Shown: positions 17,049-25,529 of the stretch, piece by piece
Layout: the number at the start of each line of letters is the position of its first letter
Position numbering within the stretch: the first letter of the stretch is position 1
Source: Betaproteobacteria bacterium
GTDB taxonomy: Bacteria; Pseudomonadota; Gammaproteobacteria; Burkholderiales; Burkholderiaceae_F
Direction of reading: 5' to 3'
NCBI GenBank assembly: GCA_016861185.1
Contig: BOKW01000004.1
Location: 124,001-188,000, forward strand
DNA length: 64,000 bases
Made by a program: the position numbers and the translations under genes
Notes under the pieces: model-generated
Seen by the model: only the letters and a program-made list of their open reading frames with translations
The model's database searches: none
What the model was told of the DNA's origin: nothing

Positions 17049-17088
17049 TTGACATATTGATGCACGGCCGGCATGCTCTGACGCATGC
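17049..17088 (+). promoter_or_regulatory. probable promoter/operator of the vapBC-like module
   Basis: A consensus TTGACA (17049-17054) is followed 17 bp later by CATGCT as a weak -10. Two copies of the palindromic hexamer GCATGC (17071-17076 and 17083-17088) flank the predicted start region and the second overlaps the antitoxin start codon, which suits self-repression by the antitoxin. Confidence 0.5.
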
Positions 17089-17321
17089 GAACGACGGTAA
17101 GACTGGATCAACACCTCCTCGCTCAGGCGAAGAAGCGCGCGGCCGAAACCGGACGAACGCTGACCTCGGTGCTTGAGGAGGCGTTGCGCGAGTCGCTGCA
17201 GCGGCGCACGCGCGCAAGCAGGCGCGCGCCGGTCAAGCTCAGGACGGTGAAGGGGTCGGGCGTGCGTCCGGGTGTCGATCTCGACGACTCCGCGTCCTTG
17301 CTCGACACGATGGAGTCGTGA
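17085..17321 (+). CDS. antitoxin of a VapBC-type module
   Basis: A 78-residue protein with an N-terminal ribbon-helix-helix (MRTTVRLDQHLLAQAKKRAAE then LTSVLEEALRESL), followed by an Arg-rich linker and an acidic C-terminal tail (GVDLDDSASLLDTMES), the part expected to sit in the active site of the PIN toxin. Its stop is directly followed by the GTG of the PIN-domain gene. It belongs to the VapB-like antitoxins of the DUF2191 type. Confidence 0.8.
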   Translation: MRTTVRLDQHLLAQAKKRAAETGRTLTSVLEEALRESLQRRTRASRRAPVKLRTVKGSGVRPGVDLDDSASLLDTMES

Positions 17322-17747
17322 GTGGTCCTGCCGGACGTCAATGTGCTCGTCTACGCGCATCGCGAGGACACCGAGCATCATGTGCCGTGCCGGCGCTGGC
17401 TGGAGGCCACGATCAACGGTGAAGAGCGTTACGGGGTTTCGGAGCTCGTGCTGAGCGGATTCATCCGCGTTGTGACCCACCCGAAGGTGTTTGCTGCGCC
17501 GAGCACGCTCGCGCAGGCGCTCGAATTCGCCGAGCAGCTTCGCGAGCAGCCGAATGCCATGCTGATCGAACCGGGCGAGCGGCATTGGACGATCTTCCGC
17601 CGCCTCTGTACCGAGGCGAAGGTCAAAGGGAATCTCGTACCGGACGCCTACTTCGCCGCACTCGCCATCGAGGGCGGTTGCGAGTGGATCACGACCGACC
17701 GCGATTTCAGCCGTTTTGCCGGTCTGCGCTGGCGCAGCCCGCTGTAG
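17322..17747 (+). CDS. PIN-domain ribonuclease toxin, VapC family
   Basis: A 141-residue PIN domain: first acidic residue in [14 protein letters not shown], second in [18 protein letters not shown], and the C-terminal cluster [16 protein letters not shown] and [10 protein letters not shown] that completes the Mg-binding acidic site. VapC toxins cleave tRNA or rRNA. The GTG start directly follows the antitoxin stop. The gene ends 22 nt before hldD, so the module may be co-transcribed into the heptose pathway genes. Confidence 0.87.
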   Translation: MVLPDVNVLVYAHREDTEHHVPCRRWLEATINGEERYGVSELVLSGFIRVVTHPKVFAAPSTLAQALEFAEQLREQPNAMLIEPGERHWTIFRRLCTEAKVKGNLVPDAYFAALAIEGGCEWITTDRDFSRFAGLRWRSPL

Positions 17748-17769
17748 CGCCGCCGAACGAAAGGGCGTC

Positions 17770-18762
17770 ATGAAGATCATCGTCACCGGCGCGGCCGGTT
17801 TCATCGGCGCGAACAACGTCAAGGCGCTGAACGGGCGCGGCGAGACCGATATCGTCGCCGTCGACAACCTGACGCGCGCCGAGAAGTTCCGCAACCTGAC
17901 GGACTGCGAGATCGCCGACTACCTGGACAAGGGTGAGTTCGTCGAGCTGGTGCGGCGGCGCGCGCTGCCCAAGCCAGATCTCGTCTTCCATCAGGGCGCG
18001 TGCTCGGACACGATGGAGTCCGACGGCCGCTACATGCTGGAGAACAACTACCGCTATTCGCTCGCGCTGCTCGACTGGTGCCAGGAGCTGCGCGTGCCGT
18101 TCATCTACGCGTCGAGCGGATCGGTGTACGGGCTCGGTCCCGTGTTCAAGGAGGACCGCGCGCACGAGAAGCCGCTGAACGTCTACGGCTACTCGAAGTT
18201 CCTGTTCGATCAGATCGTGCGCCGGCGCATGCACGCGCTGACGGCGCCGGTGATCGGGCTGCGCTACTTCAACGTCTACGGCCCGCGCGAGTCGCACAAG
18301 GGGCGCATGGCGTCGGTGGCGTTTCATCACTTCAACCAGTTCCGCGCCGAAGGCAAGGTCAGGCTCTTCGAAGGCAGCCACGGCTACGCGAACGGCGAAC
18401 AGCGGCGCGACTTCATCCACGTCGACGACGTGATCGCGATCAACCTGCACTTCGCGGACAAGCCGGTCTCCGGCATCTACAACGTCGGCACCGGACGCGC
18501 GCAGAGCTTCAACGACGTGGCGCTCGCCGTAGTGAACACGATGCGCGAGGCGAACCACGAGGCGCCGCTGGCGCTCGCGCACGCCGTCGCGCAAGGCAAG
18601 ATCGAGTACATCGCGTTTCCCGAAGCCTTGCGCGGCAAGTACCAGGCGTACACGCAAGCCGACATTGCGCGCCTGCGCGCGACGGGCTTCGAACCGCCGA
18701 TGCAGTCGGTCGAGCACGGCACCGCCGCGTACGTGCGGTGGCTGCTGAAAAATGGTGTCTGA
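17770..18762 (+). CDS. hldD: ADP-L-glycero-D-manno-heptose 6-epimerase
   Basis: The last step of ADP-heptose synthesis. A 330-residue short-chain (extended) epimerase with NADP-binding [16 protein letters not shown], the family-specific [10 protein letters not shown], the SSGSVYG serine, the catalytic [12 protein letters not shown] Tyr/Lys pair near residue 140, and [10 protein letters not shown] use ATG 17770; the frame is open 18 codons earlier but that runs back into the vapC end. The last residues (KNGV) and the stop are encoded by a dispersed repeat rather than by typical hldD sequence. Confidence 0.93.
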   Translation: MKIIVTGAAGFIGANNVKALNGRGETDIVAVDNLTRAEKFRNLTDCEIADYLDKGEFVELVRRRALPKPDLVFHQGACSDTMESDGRYMLENNYRYSLALLDWCQELRVPFIYASSGSVYGLGPVFKEDRAHEKPLNVYGYSKFLFDQIVRRRMHALTAPVIGLRYFNVYGPRESHKGRMASVAFHHFNQFRAEGKVRLFEGSHGYANGEQRRDFIHVDDVIAINLHFADKPVSGIYNVGTGRAQSFNDVALAVVNTMREANHEAPLALAHAVAQGKIEYIAFPEALRGKYQAYTQADIARLRATGFEPPMQSVEHGTAAYVRWLLKNGV

Positions 18763-18766
18763 CCCC
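18748..18766. repeat. dispersed repeat AAAAATGGTGTCTGACCCC, copy 1
   Basis: This 19-bp unit provides the last four codons and the stop of hldD. The identical 19 bases recur at 21496-21514. From memory, the unit is a common dispersed motif in proteobacterial genomes, often near REP-associated transposases; none is in this window. Confidence 0.8.
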
Positions 18767-18774
18767 AATTCTTC

Positions 18775-19365
18775 ATGACACGCCGCGCCGCCTTCCTCGA
18801 TCGCGACGGCGTGATCAACGTCGATCTCGGCTACGTCGTGCGGCAGGAGGACTTCCACTTCGTGCCGGGCGTGCTCGACGCGGCGCGCGCGCTTGCGGAG
18901 CGCGGGTTCGCGCTGGTCGTGATCACCAATCAGTCGGGCATCGCGCGCGGGCTGTACACGACCGAGGACTTCGAGAAGCTGACGCGCTGGATGCGCGAGC
19001 AGTTCCGCGCGGCGGGCGCGCCGCTCGCGGGCGTGTATTCCTGTCCGCACCATCCAACCGAGGGGCAGGGTCAGTACCGGGTGAACTGCACCTGCCGCAA
19101 ACCGGCGCCGGGCATGCTGCTCGCGGCTGCGCACGAGCTGGGGCTCGATCTCGCGCGCTCGGTGCTGTTCGGCGACAAGCGCTCGGATCTCCAGGCGGCG
19201 CACGCGGCGGGTGTGCCGCAGCGTGTTCTGCTCGGCACCGACGGTCGGCTCGACCCAGGCGACGAAGACGACGGCGGGCTGGCGACCGCGCGCTTCCGCT
19301 CGCTGCTCGATGCAGTGCGCAGCGCCCAGCTTGCGGACCTGCTCGACGAGGCCGCGCGTGCCTGA
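18775..19365 (+). CDS. gmhB: D-glycero-beta-D-manno-heptose 1,7-bisphosphate 7-phosphatase
   Basis: Removes the 7-phosphate from heptose bisphosphate. A 196-residue HAD phosphatase: motif I FLDRDGVIN, motif II ITNQSGIARG, the GmhB zinc-binding segment with CPHH and CTCRKP near residues 85-105, and motif IV FGDKRSDLQAA. The order hldD-gmhB-hldC is compact: 12 nt after hldD, and overlapping hldC by 8 nt. Confidence 0.93.
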   Translation: MTRRAAFLDRDGVINVDLGYVVRQEDFHFVPGVLDAARALAERGFALVVITNQSGIARGLYTTEDFEKLTRWMREQFRAAGAPLAGVYSCPHHPTEGQGQYRVNCTCRKPAPGMLLAAAHELGLDLARSVLFGDKRSDLQAAHAAGVPQRVLLGTDGRLDPGDEDDGGLATARFRSLLDAVRSAQLADLLDEAARA

Positions 19366-19852
19366 GCGCTACCCTGCTCCGCGCTTCGAACAGAAGGTCG
19401 TCGCGCGCACGGATCTCGCGGCACGCGTCGCACAGCTCGCGCGGCCGATCGTGCTGACCAACGGCGTGTTCGACATCCTGCATCGCGGCCACGTGACCTA
19501 TCTCGCGCAGGCGCGCGCGCTCGGCGCGAGCCTCGTCGTCGCGGTGAATTCGGATGCGTCGGTCAAGCGCCTCGGCAAGGGCGACGATCGTCCGATCAAC
19601 AGCGAAGCCGACCGCGCCGCCGTGCTCGCCGCGCTGGAAAGCGTGACGCTGGTGACGATCTTCGACGAGCCGGTGCCGCTGCCGGTGCTCGAGATCGTGC
19701 GACCCGACGTGTACGCCAAGGGCGGCGACTACGACATGGCGCAGATCCCCGAAGCGCAGCTCGCGCGCACGTGGGGCGCGCGGACGGTGGCGATCCCGTT
19801 CGAGCACGAGCGGTCGACGACCGCGCTGCTGGCACGCGTGCGCGGCGCCTGA
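19358..19852 (+). CDS. hldC: D-glycero-beta-D-manno-heptose 1-phosphate adenylyltransferase (RfaE domain II)
   Basis: Forms ADP-heptose from heptose 1-phosphate and ATP. A 164-residue cytidylyltransferase-like protein with LTNGVFDILHRGHVTYL (HxGH nucleotide motif) and the C-terminal EHERSTTALLARV. I chose GTG 19358, which overlaps the gmhB stop by 8 nt; the open frame upstream is inside gmhB and lacks similarity. Together with hldA this replaces the fused HldE of enterobacteria. Confidence 0.92.
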   Translation: MPERYPAPRFEQKVVARTDLAARVAQLARPIVLTNGVFDILHRGHVTYLAQARALGASLVVAVNSDASVKRLGKGDDRPINSEADRAAVLAALESVTLVTIFDEPVPLPVLEIVRPDVYAKGGDYDMAQIPEAQLARTWGARTVAIPFEHERSTTALLARVRGA

Positions 19853-19868
19853 GCGACCGCGGAGCGAC

Positions 19869-20696
19869 ATGCTCGCCATCGGCGACGTCCAGGGCTGCCT
19901 CGCCAGCCTGCGGGAACTGCTCGCGTCGGCACCGGCGGACGATCGGCTGCTGTTCGTCGGCGATCTGGTCAACCGCGGGCCGCAGTCGCTCGAAGCGCTG
20001 CGTTTCGTGCGCGGGCTGGGCGATCGTGCGACTGCGCTGCTCGGCAACCACGACCTGCACCTGCTCGCGGTCGACGCGGGCATCCGGCCGCAGCACGGCG
20101 ACGACACGCTGCAGGCGATCCTCGACGCGCCCGACCGCGACGAACTGATCGACTGGCTGCGGCGCCGGCCGCTCGCGCATTTCGAGGCCGGCGCGCTGTT
20201 CGTGCATGCGGGAGTGCTGCCGCAGTGGACGGTCGAGAAGACGCTTTCTCTCGCGCGGGAGGTCACGGCGCAGCTGCGCGCGGACGACTATCGTGCGTTC
20301 CTGGCGACGATGTACGGCAATACGCCGGCGCGCTGGGACGACGAACTCGAGGGCGCGGACCGGCTGCGTTGCGTGATCAACGCGCTGACGCGGCTGCGCT
20401 TCGTCGCGGCGGACGGCACGATGGATTTCAGAGTCAAGGAAGGTGCGGCGGCGGCGCCGCCCGGCTACGTGCCGTGGTTCGAACACCCGCAGCGCGCCAC
20501 GCGCGGCACGCCGGTCGTGTTCGGCCACTGGTCCACGCTCGGATTGCTGTTGCGGGAGGACGCGATCTGCCTCGATACCGGCTGCGTGTGGGGCGGCCGG
20601 CTCACTGCGATGAACTGGCCGGAGCGCCGGATCGTTCAGGTCGATTGTCCGCAAGCGAAGGACCCACGGTCGGTGCTGCTTGAGAAAGCGCGCTGA
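19869..20696 (+). CDS. apaH: symmetrical bis(5'-nucleosyl)-tetraphosphatase
   Basis: Hydrolyses Ap4A to two ADP. A 275-residue metallophosphoesterase with the full motif set: IGDVQGCLASL, FVGDLVNRGPQSLE, LLGNHDLHLL, FVHAGVLPQW and VFGHWSTLG, plus the C-terminal LDTGCVWGGRLTA. Length matches the E. coli enzyme. It follows the heptose operon after 16 nt. Its last 95 bases overlap, antisense, the 3' end of the acyltransferase gene. Confidence 0.95.
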   Translation: MLAIGDVQGCLASLRELLASAPADDRLLFVGDLVNRGPQSLEALRFVRGLGDRATALLGNHDLHLLAVDAGIRPQHGDDTLQAILDAPDRDELIDWLRRRPLAHFEAGALFVHAGVLPQWTVEKTLSLAREVTAQLRADDYRAFLATMYGNTPARWDDELEGADRLRCVINALTRLRFVAADGTMDFRVKEGAAAAPPGYVPWFEHPQRATRGTPVVFGHWSTLGLLLREDAICLDTGCVWGGRLTAMNWPERRIVQVDCPQAKDPRSVLLEKAR

Positions 20697-21486
20697 ACGT
20701 CGCGCGCGCGTCGTCGAGCGGCACACGAAGGTACTGCGCGATCGCCGCGCGCGCCGCCGCGGCGACCCGGTGGCGGTTGCCGAGCTCGCGCGCGGACACC
20801 GGCGGCAGGAACGCGACCTCGACCTCGAGCCCGCGCGCGAGCAGCGTGTTCCACAGCGAATTGACGAGCGCCATGTCGCCGACGAAGGACGTCGCCGTCG
20901 ACGGTGCGCCGCGCTCCGTGTAGCGCAAGGCGACCGGCCAGACCTCGCCGCCGACTTCGATCGCCGGCGCGATCAGGTTGGAGTGAAAGGCCAGCAGTTT
21001 GTCGCCGTCGGTCGTCGTGCCTTCGGGAAACACGGCGACCGTTTCGCCCGCCTTCAGCTTGTCGCGCACCCGGTGGTTGATCGCAGCGACCGCGTGCCGC
21101 CGGCCGCGCTCGATGTACAGCGTGCCCACCAGCGTGACCAGCCAGCCGACGAGCAGCCAGCGCCCGATCTCGGCCTTCGCGACGAAGCGTCCCGGCACGC
21201 AGGCGAGAATCGCGAAGACGTCGATCCACGAGATGTGATTCGCAAGGATCAGCCGCCCGGCGCTGGAGCGTTCGATACCCGTGTGAGCAAGCGCCTCGCC
21301 GAGCGCACGCCCGCTCGCGCGCAGCTTCACCCCGCAGATCGCCAGCAGCACGCGCGACCAGCCGCGCACGATGCGGTTGCGCGCCGGCAGCGCGAGCCAC
21401 GGAAAGCCAAGCGTGGTGATCAACAGTCCCGCGACGATATGCGCGAGCAGCGCGACGATGCGCAGCGGCGCCAGCACCCGACGCAT
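20602..21486 (-). CDS. plsC: 1-acyl-sn-glycerol-3-phosphate acyltransferase
   Basis: Acylates lysophosphatidic acid in phospholipid synthesis at the inner membrane. A 294-residue protein with an N-terminal helix (IVALLAHIVAGLLITTLGFP), the acyltransferase motif NHISWID (HX4D) near residue 90, the VFPEGTTTDG motif, and LGFPW-like membrane contacts. Start at ATG 21486 (MRRVLAPLR). About 31 C-terminal residues are encoded antisense to the end of apaH. It is the last gene of the yqgE-ruvX-pyrR-pyrB-pyrC' run but separated from it by a repeat. Confidence 0.88.
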   Translation of the reverse strand: MRRVLAPLRIVALLAHIVAGLLITTLGFPWLALPARNRIVRGWSRVLLAICGVKLRASGRALGEALAHTGIERSSAGRLILANHISWIDVFAILACVPGRFVAKAEIGRWLLVGWLVTLVGTLYIERGRRHAVAAINHRVRDKLKAGETVAVFPEGTTTDGDKLLAFHSNLIAPAIEVGGEVWPVALRYTERGAPSTATSFVGDMALVNSLWNTLLARGLEVEVAFLPPVSARELGNRHRVAAAARAAIAQYLRVPLDDARATFSALSQAAPTVGPSLADNRPERSGAPASSSQ

Positions 21487-21495
21487 CGCGATCAG

Positions 21496-21530
21496 AAAAA
21501 ATGGTGTCTGACCCCCATTTTTCGGGGTCA
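21496..21530. repeat. dispersed repeat, copy 2, with hairpin
   Basis: Contains the same 19-bp unit as 18748-18766 and continues into a palindrome TGACCCC/GGGGTCA (21509-21515, 21524-21530) whose right arm includes the stop codon of the dihydroorotase-like gene. It fills the gap between that gene and plsC. Confidence 0.8.
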
Positions 21531-22796
21531 GCGTTGGAAGCGGAGTTCGCCGCCGACGATGGTCGTGCGCGCACGGCCTTCGAGTTCGTAGCCGGCGAAC
21601 GGCGTGCTCTTGCCGTGGCTGGCGAGCGCTTCGGGCGTGACGCGCCAGTGCTCGTCGGGGTCGAAGAGCACGAGGTCGGCTTTGGCGCCGGCGGCCAGGC
21701 GGCCCGTGTCTTCGCCGAGCACGCGCGCCGGCTCGCTCGTGACCTTGGCGAGCGCCTTCGCCAGCGGCACGTCGCGCTCGCGCGCCCACTTGAGCACGAG
21801 CGGCAGCAGCGTCTCGAGCGCGGTCGCGCCCGGCGCGGCCTCGCCGAACGGCAGCAGCTTGTCGTCGACGCCGATCGGCGCGTGATCCGAGCAGATCGCG
21901 TCGATCGTGCCGTCCGTGAGCGCGCGCACGATCGCGTCGCGATCGCGATCGCCGCGCAGCGGCGGATCGAGACGGAACGCCGGATCGAAGTAACCGATGT
22001 CGACGTCGATCAGGTGGACGTGATGGATGTCGACGTCGCAGCTCACGGGCAGCCCTTCGCGCTTGGCCGCGCGAACCAGTTCGATGCCCGGCGCCGACGA
22101 CAGCCGGCACAGGTGCACGCGGGCGCCGGTCGCGCGCTGCAGCTCGAAGATCGTGTGCAGCGCGACGGTTTCCGCCTCGACCGGGATCGAAGGCAGCCCC
22201 AACCTTCCGGCCACCGCGCCGGCGGCGGCCACACCGCTGCCCGCCAGCGTGTCCTCGACCGGGCGCAGCCACAGCGCGAGATCGAAGGTCTTCGCGTACC
22301 GCATCGCCTGCAGCAGCACGCCGTTGTCGTGGGGCAGGCTGCCGGTCTGCGCGAATGCAACGCAGCCGACCTCGGCGAGCGTTTCGATCTCCGCCAGCGC
22401 TTCGCCCTTCAGCCCCGCGGTCAGCGCGCCGAGCGGATACAGCCGCGCGCCGGCCGCTTCGCGCGAGCGTTGCCGCAGCATGCGCACGAGCCCCGGTTCG
22501 TCGAGCGGCGGATCGGTGTCGGGCGGACAAACAACCCCCGTGACGCCGCCGGCGAGCGCGGCGCGCATCTCGCGCTTGAGCGCCCCTTCCGCACCCGGCT
22601 CGCGCATCCGCGCGCACAGGTCGACGAGCCCGGGCGCGACGATCAGCCCGCGCGCATCGATCGTTCGATCGGCGGCGAAACCGGCCGGCGCGCCGCCCAC
22701 CGCCGCGATGCGGCCGTCGGCGACGAATACGTCGGCCGTCCCGTCGCGCCCCGACGCGGGATCGATCACGCGGCCGTTGCAGATCGCCAGCTTCAT
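21528..22796 (-). CDS. pyrC': non-catalytic dihydroorotase-like subunit PyrC' (PyrX)
   Basis: A 422-residue dihydroorotase homologue that appears to have lost its metal centre. Where active enzymes have an HxH metal motif after PGLVDL, this protein has [14 protein letters not shown]; the later histidine of the HxCH-type segment is Arg (VHLCRLSS). The [10 protein letters not shown] segment and overall length are retained. In Pseudomonas such an inactive PyrC' is a structural partner of aspartate carbamoyltransferase, needed for holoenzyme assembly. Position immediately after pyrB with an ATGA overlap supports the same role. A catalytically competent dihydroorotase must be encoded elsewhere. 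Its stop codon falls in a dispersed repeat. Confidence 0.9.
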   Translation of the reverse strand: MKLAICNGRVIDPASGRDGTADVFVADGRIAAVGGAPAGFAADRTIDARGLIVAPGLVDLCARMREPGAEGALKREMRAALAGGVTGVVCPPDTDPPLDEPGLVRMLRQRSREAAGARLYPLGALTAGLKGEALAEIETLAEVGCVAFAQTGSLPHDNGVLLQAMRYAKTFDLALWLRPVEDTLAGSGVAAAGAVAGRLGLPSIPVEAETVALHTIFELQRATGARVHLCRLSSAPGIELVRAAKREGLPVSCDVDIHHVHLIDVDIGYFDPAFRLDPPLRGDRDRDAIVRALTDGTIDAICSDHAPIGVDDKLLPFGEAAPGATALETLLPLVLKWARERDVPLAKALAKVTSEPARVLGEDTGRLAAGAKADLVLFDPDEHWRVTPEALASHGKSTPFAGYELEGRARTTIVGGELRFQR

Positions 22797-23767
22797 TGCA
22801 TCGCCTTCGAAGACGCGGCGATCGACAGCACGGCCATGCGCACCGCGATGCCGAAGGTGACCTGCGGCAGGATCACGCTCTGGCCGCCGTCGGCCACGCG
22901 CGAGTCGATCTCGACGCCGCGGTTCATCGGACCGGGGTGCATCACGATCGCATCGGGCTTGGCGAGCGCGAGTTTCTCCGGCGTCAGCCCGTAGTTGCGG
23001 AAGTACTCCTGCGCGCTCGGCAGCAGCGCGCCGCGCATCCGCTCGTTCTGCAGCCGCAGCATGATGATCACGTCGGCGCCGCGGATACCTTCGTCGAGCC
23101 TGGTGAACACGCGCACGCCGAGTTGCTCGAGCCCCGCGGGCAGCAGCGTCAGCGGGCCCACCGCGCGCACCTCGGGCACGCCGAGCGTGGTCAGCGCGTG
23201 GATGTCCGAGCGCGCCACGCGCGAGTGCAGGATGTCGCCGACGATCGCCACCGTCAGCCTGGTGAAGTCCTTCTTGTAGTGGCGGATCGTGTACATGTCG
23301 AGCAGGCCCTGCGTCGGATGCGCGTGGCGCCCGTCGCCGGCGTTGATCACGTGCACGTGCGGCGCGACGTGGCGCGCGATCAGGTACGGCGCGCCGCTGG
23401 ACGCGTGCCGCACGACGAACATGTCGGCCTGCATCGCGGTCAGGTTGTCGATGGTGTCGAGCAGCGATTCGCCCTTGCTCGTGCTCGAGCGCGCGATGTC
23501 GAGGTTGAACACGTCGGCCGAGAGCCTGCGCGCGGCGATCTCGAAGGTCGTGCGCGTGCGCGTACTGGTCTCGAAGAACAGGTTGAACACGCTGCGCCCG
23601 CGCAGCAGCGGCACGTTCTTCACTTCGCGCTCGGCGACGTTGATGAAACTGTCGGCCGTCGACAGGATGCGCTCGATGATCTCGCGGGGCAGCCCTTCGA
23701 TCGAAAGCAGATGGTGCAGCTCGCCGTGGGCGTTCAGTTGCGGGTTGCGGCTCATGCTTGCCGTCAT
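22793..23767 (-). CDS. pyrB: aspartate carbamoyltransferase catalytic subunit
   Basis: Joins carbamoyl phosphate and aspartate, committing step of pyrimidine synthesis. Motifs are clear: [13 protein letters not shown] near residue 63, [12 protein letters not shown] near residue 150, and the C-terminal [14 protein letters not shown]. The N-terminal extension before the core is typical of the Pseudomonas/Burkholderia type that associates with PyrC'. The start could also be the Met at 23755. No pyrI regulatory gene is present. Coupled to pyrC' by a 4-nt overlap. Confidence 0.95.
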   Translation of the reverse strand: MTASMSRNPQLNAHGELHHLLSIEGLPREIIERILSTADSFINVAEREVKNVPLLRGRSVFNLFFETSTRTRTTFEIAARRLSADVFNLDIARSSTSKGESLLDTIDNLTAMQADMFVVRHASSGAPYLIARHVAPHVHVINAGDGRHAHPTQGLLDMYTIRHYKKDFTRLTVAIVGDILHSRVARSDIHALTTLGVPEVRAVGPLTLLPAGLEQLGVRVFTRLDEGIRGADVIIMLRLQNERMRGALLPSAQEYFRNYGLTPEKLALAKPDAIVMHPGPMNRGVEIDSRVADGGQSVILPQVTFGIAVRMAVLSIAASSKAMQ

Positions 23768-23770
23768 CGC

Positions 23771-23872
23771 GAAATCCCCCGCGCGCTGCGCGCGCCGCCC
23801 CCTTTTCGAAAGGGGGCGATTGGATCGAGCCCCCTTTGGAAAAGGGGGCCGGCCGAAGGCCGGGGGGATTTC
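23771..23872. repeat. complex inverted repeat between pyrR and pyrB
   Basis: About 100 bp bounded by GAAATCCCCC and GGGGGATTTC. Inside are two strong hairpins: CGCCCCCTTT/AAAGGGGGCG (23796-23818) and GCCCCCTTT/AAAGGGGGC (23829-23849), then a CCGGCC-rich stem. It is inserted inside an otherwise tight operon, so it may alter read-through from pyrR into pyrB. Confidence 0.85.
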
Positions 23873-23878
23873 AGGTGC

Positions 23879-24388
23879 CTACCCACGCGGCTTCTGCTCC
23901 AGCGTCAGATGCAGCCTGTTCGCCTCGTCGCGCGACAGCACGATGCTGACGTCGGCCGGCACCTGCACGGTGGCGCCGATCATCTGCGCGGCAATCGGCA
24001 GCTCGCGCCCGCCGCGGTCGATCAGCACCGCCAGGTCGATGCGCGCCGGCCGGCCGTAGTCGAACAGCTCGTTCAGCGCCGCGCGCACGGTGCGGCCCGT
24101 GTACAGCACGTCGTCGACCAGCAGGATCTCGGCGCCGGCGACGTCGAATGCAATGCGCGAGGGCTTCACGCTCGGATTCAGTCCTCCGCGCGCGAAGTCG
24201 TCGCGGTAGAAGGAGATGTCGAGCACGCCGACCGGGTGTGCGATCTTCAGCTCCTCCTTCAGCCTCTCGGCGATCCACACGCCGCCGGTATGCACGCCGA
24301 CGAGCTTGACGTCGCGGCCGGCGATTTCCTCGCGCACGTGCTGCGCGAGCGTGCGATAGATCGCCTCGGCGTCGAGCGTGATCGTCAT
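23879..24388 (-). CDS. pyrR: PyrR: pyr regulator / uracil phosphoribosyltransferase
   Basis: A 169-residue type I phosphoribosyltransferase with the PRPP-binding motif [18 protein letters not shown] and the PyrR-specific [10 protein letters not shown] segment. In bacilli PyrR controls the pyr operon by RNA attenuation; in proteobacteria it sits at the same place but its regulatory action is less clear, and I find no obvious pyr-type RNA binding loop. Start at ATG 24388 overlaps the ruvX stop (ATGA). Confidence 0.93.
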   Translation of the reverse strand: MTITLDAEAIYRTLAQHVREEIAGRDVKLVGVHTGGVWIAERLKEELKIAHPVGVLDISFYRDDFARGGLNPSVKPSRIAFDVAGAEILLVDDVLYTGRTVRAALNELFDYGRPARIDLAVLIDRGGRELPIAAQMIGATVQVPADVSIVLSRDEANRLHLTLEQKPRG

Positions 24389-24825
24389 CGCTGGTCGAGA
24401 TATTGCTGCAGGATCACCGCGGCGGCCTCGTCGTCGCGACCATCTTCGACGACCGCCGACGAATAGCGCTCGTCGACGCGCGCCACCGGCAGGCGATGCC
24501 GCCCTTCGAGCTGGCGCGCGAAACGTTCGCAGCGCTGCGTCATTTCGTGCGCGGCGCCGTCGGGATGGCGCGGAATACCGACCACGAGCCGCGCCGGCTG
24601 CCATTCCGCGATCAGCGCGGCAATGCGCACCCAGCGCGCTTCGCCCTCGGCGGCGACGATCGCGAGCGGGCGCGCTTCGCGCGTCAGCGTGTTGCCGATC
24701 GCCACGCCGATGCGGCGCGCGCCGAAGTCGAAGCCGAACACGACTTCGTCGTTCATCGGAACGGCAATGGGGCGACGGCGGGCTGCGGGCGAAGGCTGCG
24801 TAGCGGCCCGCATCGGTTCAGGCAT
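24385..24825 (-). CDS. ruvX: Holliday junction resolvase-like RuvX/YqgF
   Basis: A 146-residue RNase H-like nuclease with [16 protein letters not shown] at the N-terminal core, [11 protein letters not shown] and [12 protein letters not shown] near the C-terminus, as in the YqgF family involved in pre-16S rRNA maturation and junction resolution. The first 24 residues precede the conserved core, and a start at the Met of MNDEVVFG is possible. It overlaps yqgE by 8 nt and pyrR by 4 nt, the classic proteobacterial order. Confidence 0.93.
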   Translation of the reverse strand: MPEPMRAATQPSPAARRRPIAVPMNDEVVFGFDFGARRIGVAIGNTLTREARPLAIVAAEGEARWVRIAALIAEWQPARLVVGIPRHPDGAAHEMTQRCERFARQLEGRHRLPVARVDERYSSAVVEDGRDDEAAAVILQQYLDQR

Positions 24826-25387
24826 GCCCCGCCAGCAGCGAAAGCTGCGTGCTGTCGATGCCGAGCAGCTTGAGCGCCGCGGCGAAACGCTCCTCGACGG
24901 GGGTCTCGAAGATCACGCTCGTCTTCGCGCCGACGGTCAGCCAGGCGTTCTGGGAGATCTCGTTCTCGAGCTGGCCGGCGCCCCAGCCCGAGTAGCCGAG
25001 CGTGACCAGCAGCTTCTGCGGTCCCGTGCCTTCGGCCACCGCTTCGAGCACGTCCTTCGACGTGGTCAGTCCGATCTCCTCGCCGACCGCGAGCGTGGAA
25101 CCGTATTCGCCGCGCGGCACGTGCAACACGAAGCCGCGTTCGGTCTGCACCGGCCCGCCGAAGTAGACCGGTTCGTCCTTCCACGGCGCGATCTCGAGCT
25201 TGAGGTCGATCTTGTCGAACAGCTTGGCGAGCGTGAGTTCGGTCGGCCGGTTGATCACCAGGCCCAGCGCGCCGCGTTCGTTGTGTTCGCAGATGTACAC
25301 GACCGACCCGGCAAAGTTGGGATCCGCCATCGTCGGCATGGCGATCAGGAACTGGTGCGTCAGGTTCAACTGCGGGCGCTCGGGCAT
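24818..25387 (-). CDS. yqgE: YqgE/AlgH family protein
   Basis: A 189-residue protein of the UPF0301 (DUF179) family: [21 protein letters not shown] at the start, [26 protein letters not shown], and [14 protein letters not shown]. Its biochemical function is not established, although AlgH was linked to alginate regulation in Pseudomonas. Start at ATG 25387 (MPERPQLN). First gene of the run to pyrC'; it is divergent from the photolyase. Confidence 0.93.
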   Translation of the reverse strand: MPERPQLNLTHQFLIAMPTMADPNFAGSVVYICEHNERGALGLVINRPTELTLAKLFDKIDLKLEIAPWKDEPVYFGGPVQTERGFVLHVPRGEYGSTLAVGEEIGLTTSKDVLEAVAEGTGPQKLLVTLGYSGWGAGQLENEISQNAWLTVGAKTSVIFETPVEERFAAALKLLGIDSTQLSLLAGHA

Positions 25388-25423
25388 GTGTGGGATTCTA
25401 GTCCCTGCGGATTCGTCCGGGAT

Positions 25424-25525
25424 TGCGGATCGCGGATTGCGGTCGCTCGGCAGGGCCAAACGACGAGCGGCGCTCAAGGCACAATCGCCGCGCGCGATCC
25501 CGCCTCGCGCAATCCGCGATCCGCA
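25424..25525. repeat. 18-bp perfect inverted repeat in the yqgE-phr divergent region
   Basis: TGCGGATCGCGGATTGCG at 25424-25441 is repeated as its exact reverse complement at 25508-25525, 4 nt before the photolyase start codon. A transcript spanning both arms could pair over 18 bp and hide the start region of phr. Confidence 0.75.
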
Positions 25526-25529
25526 GCTC

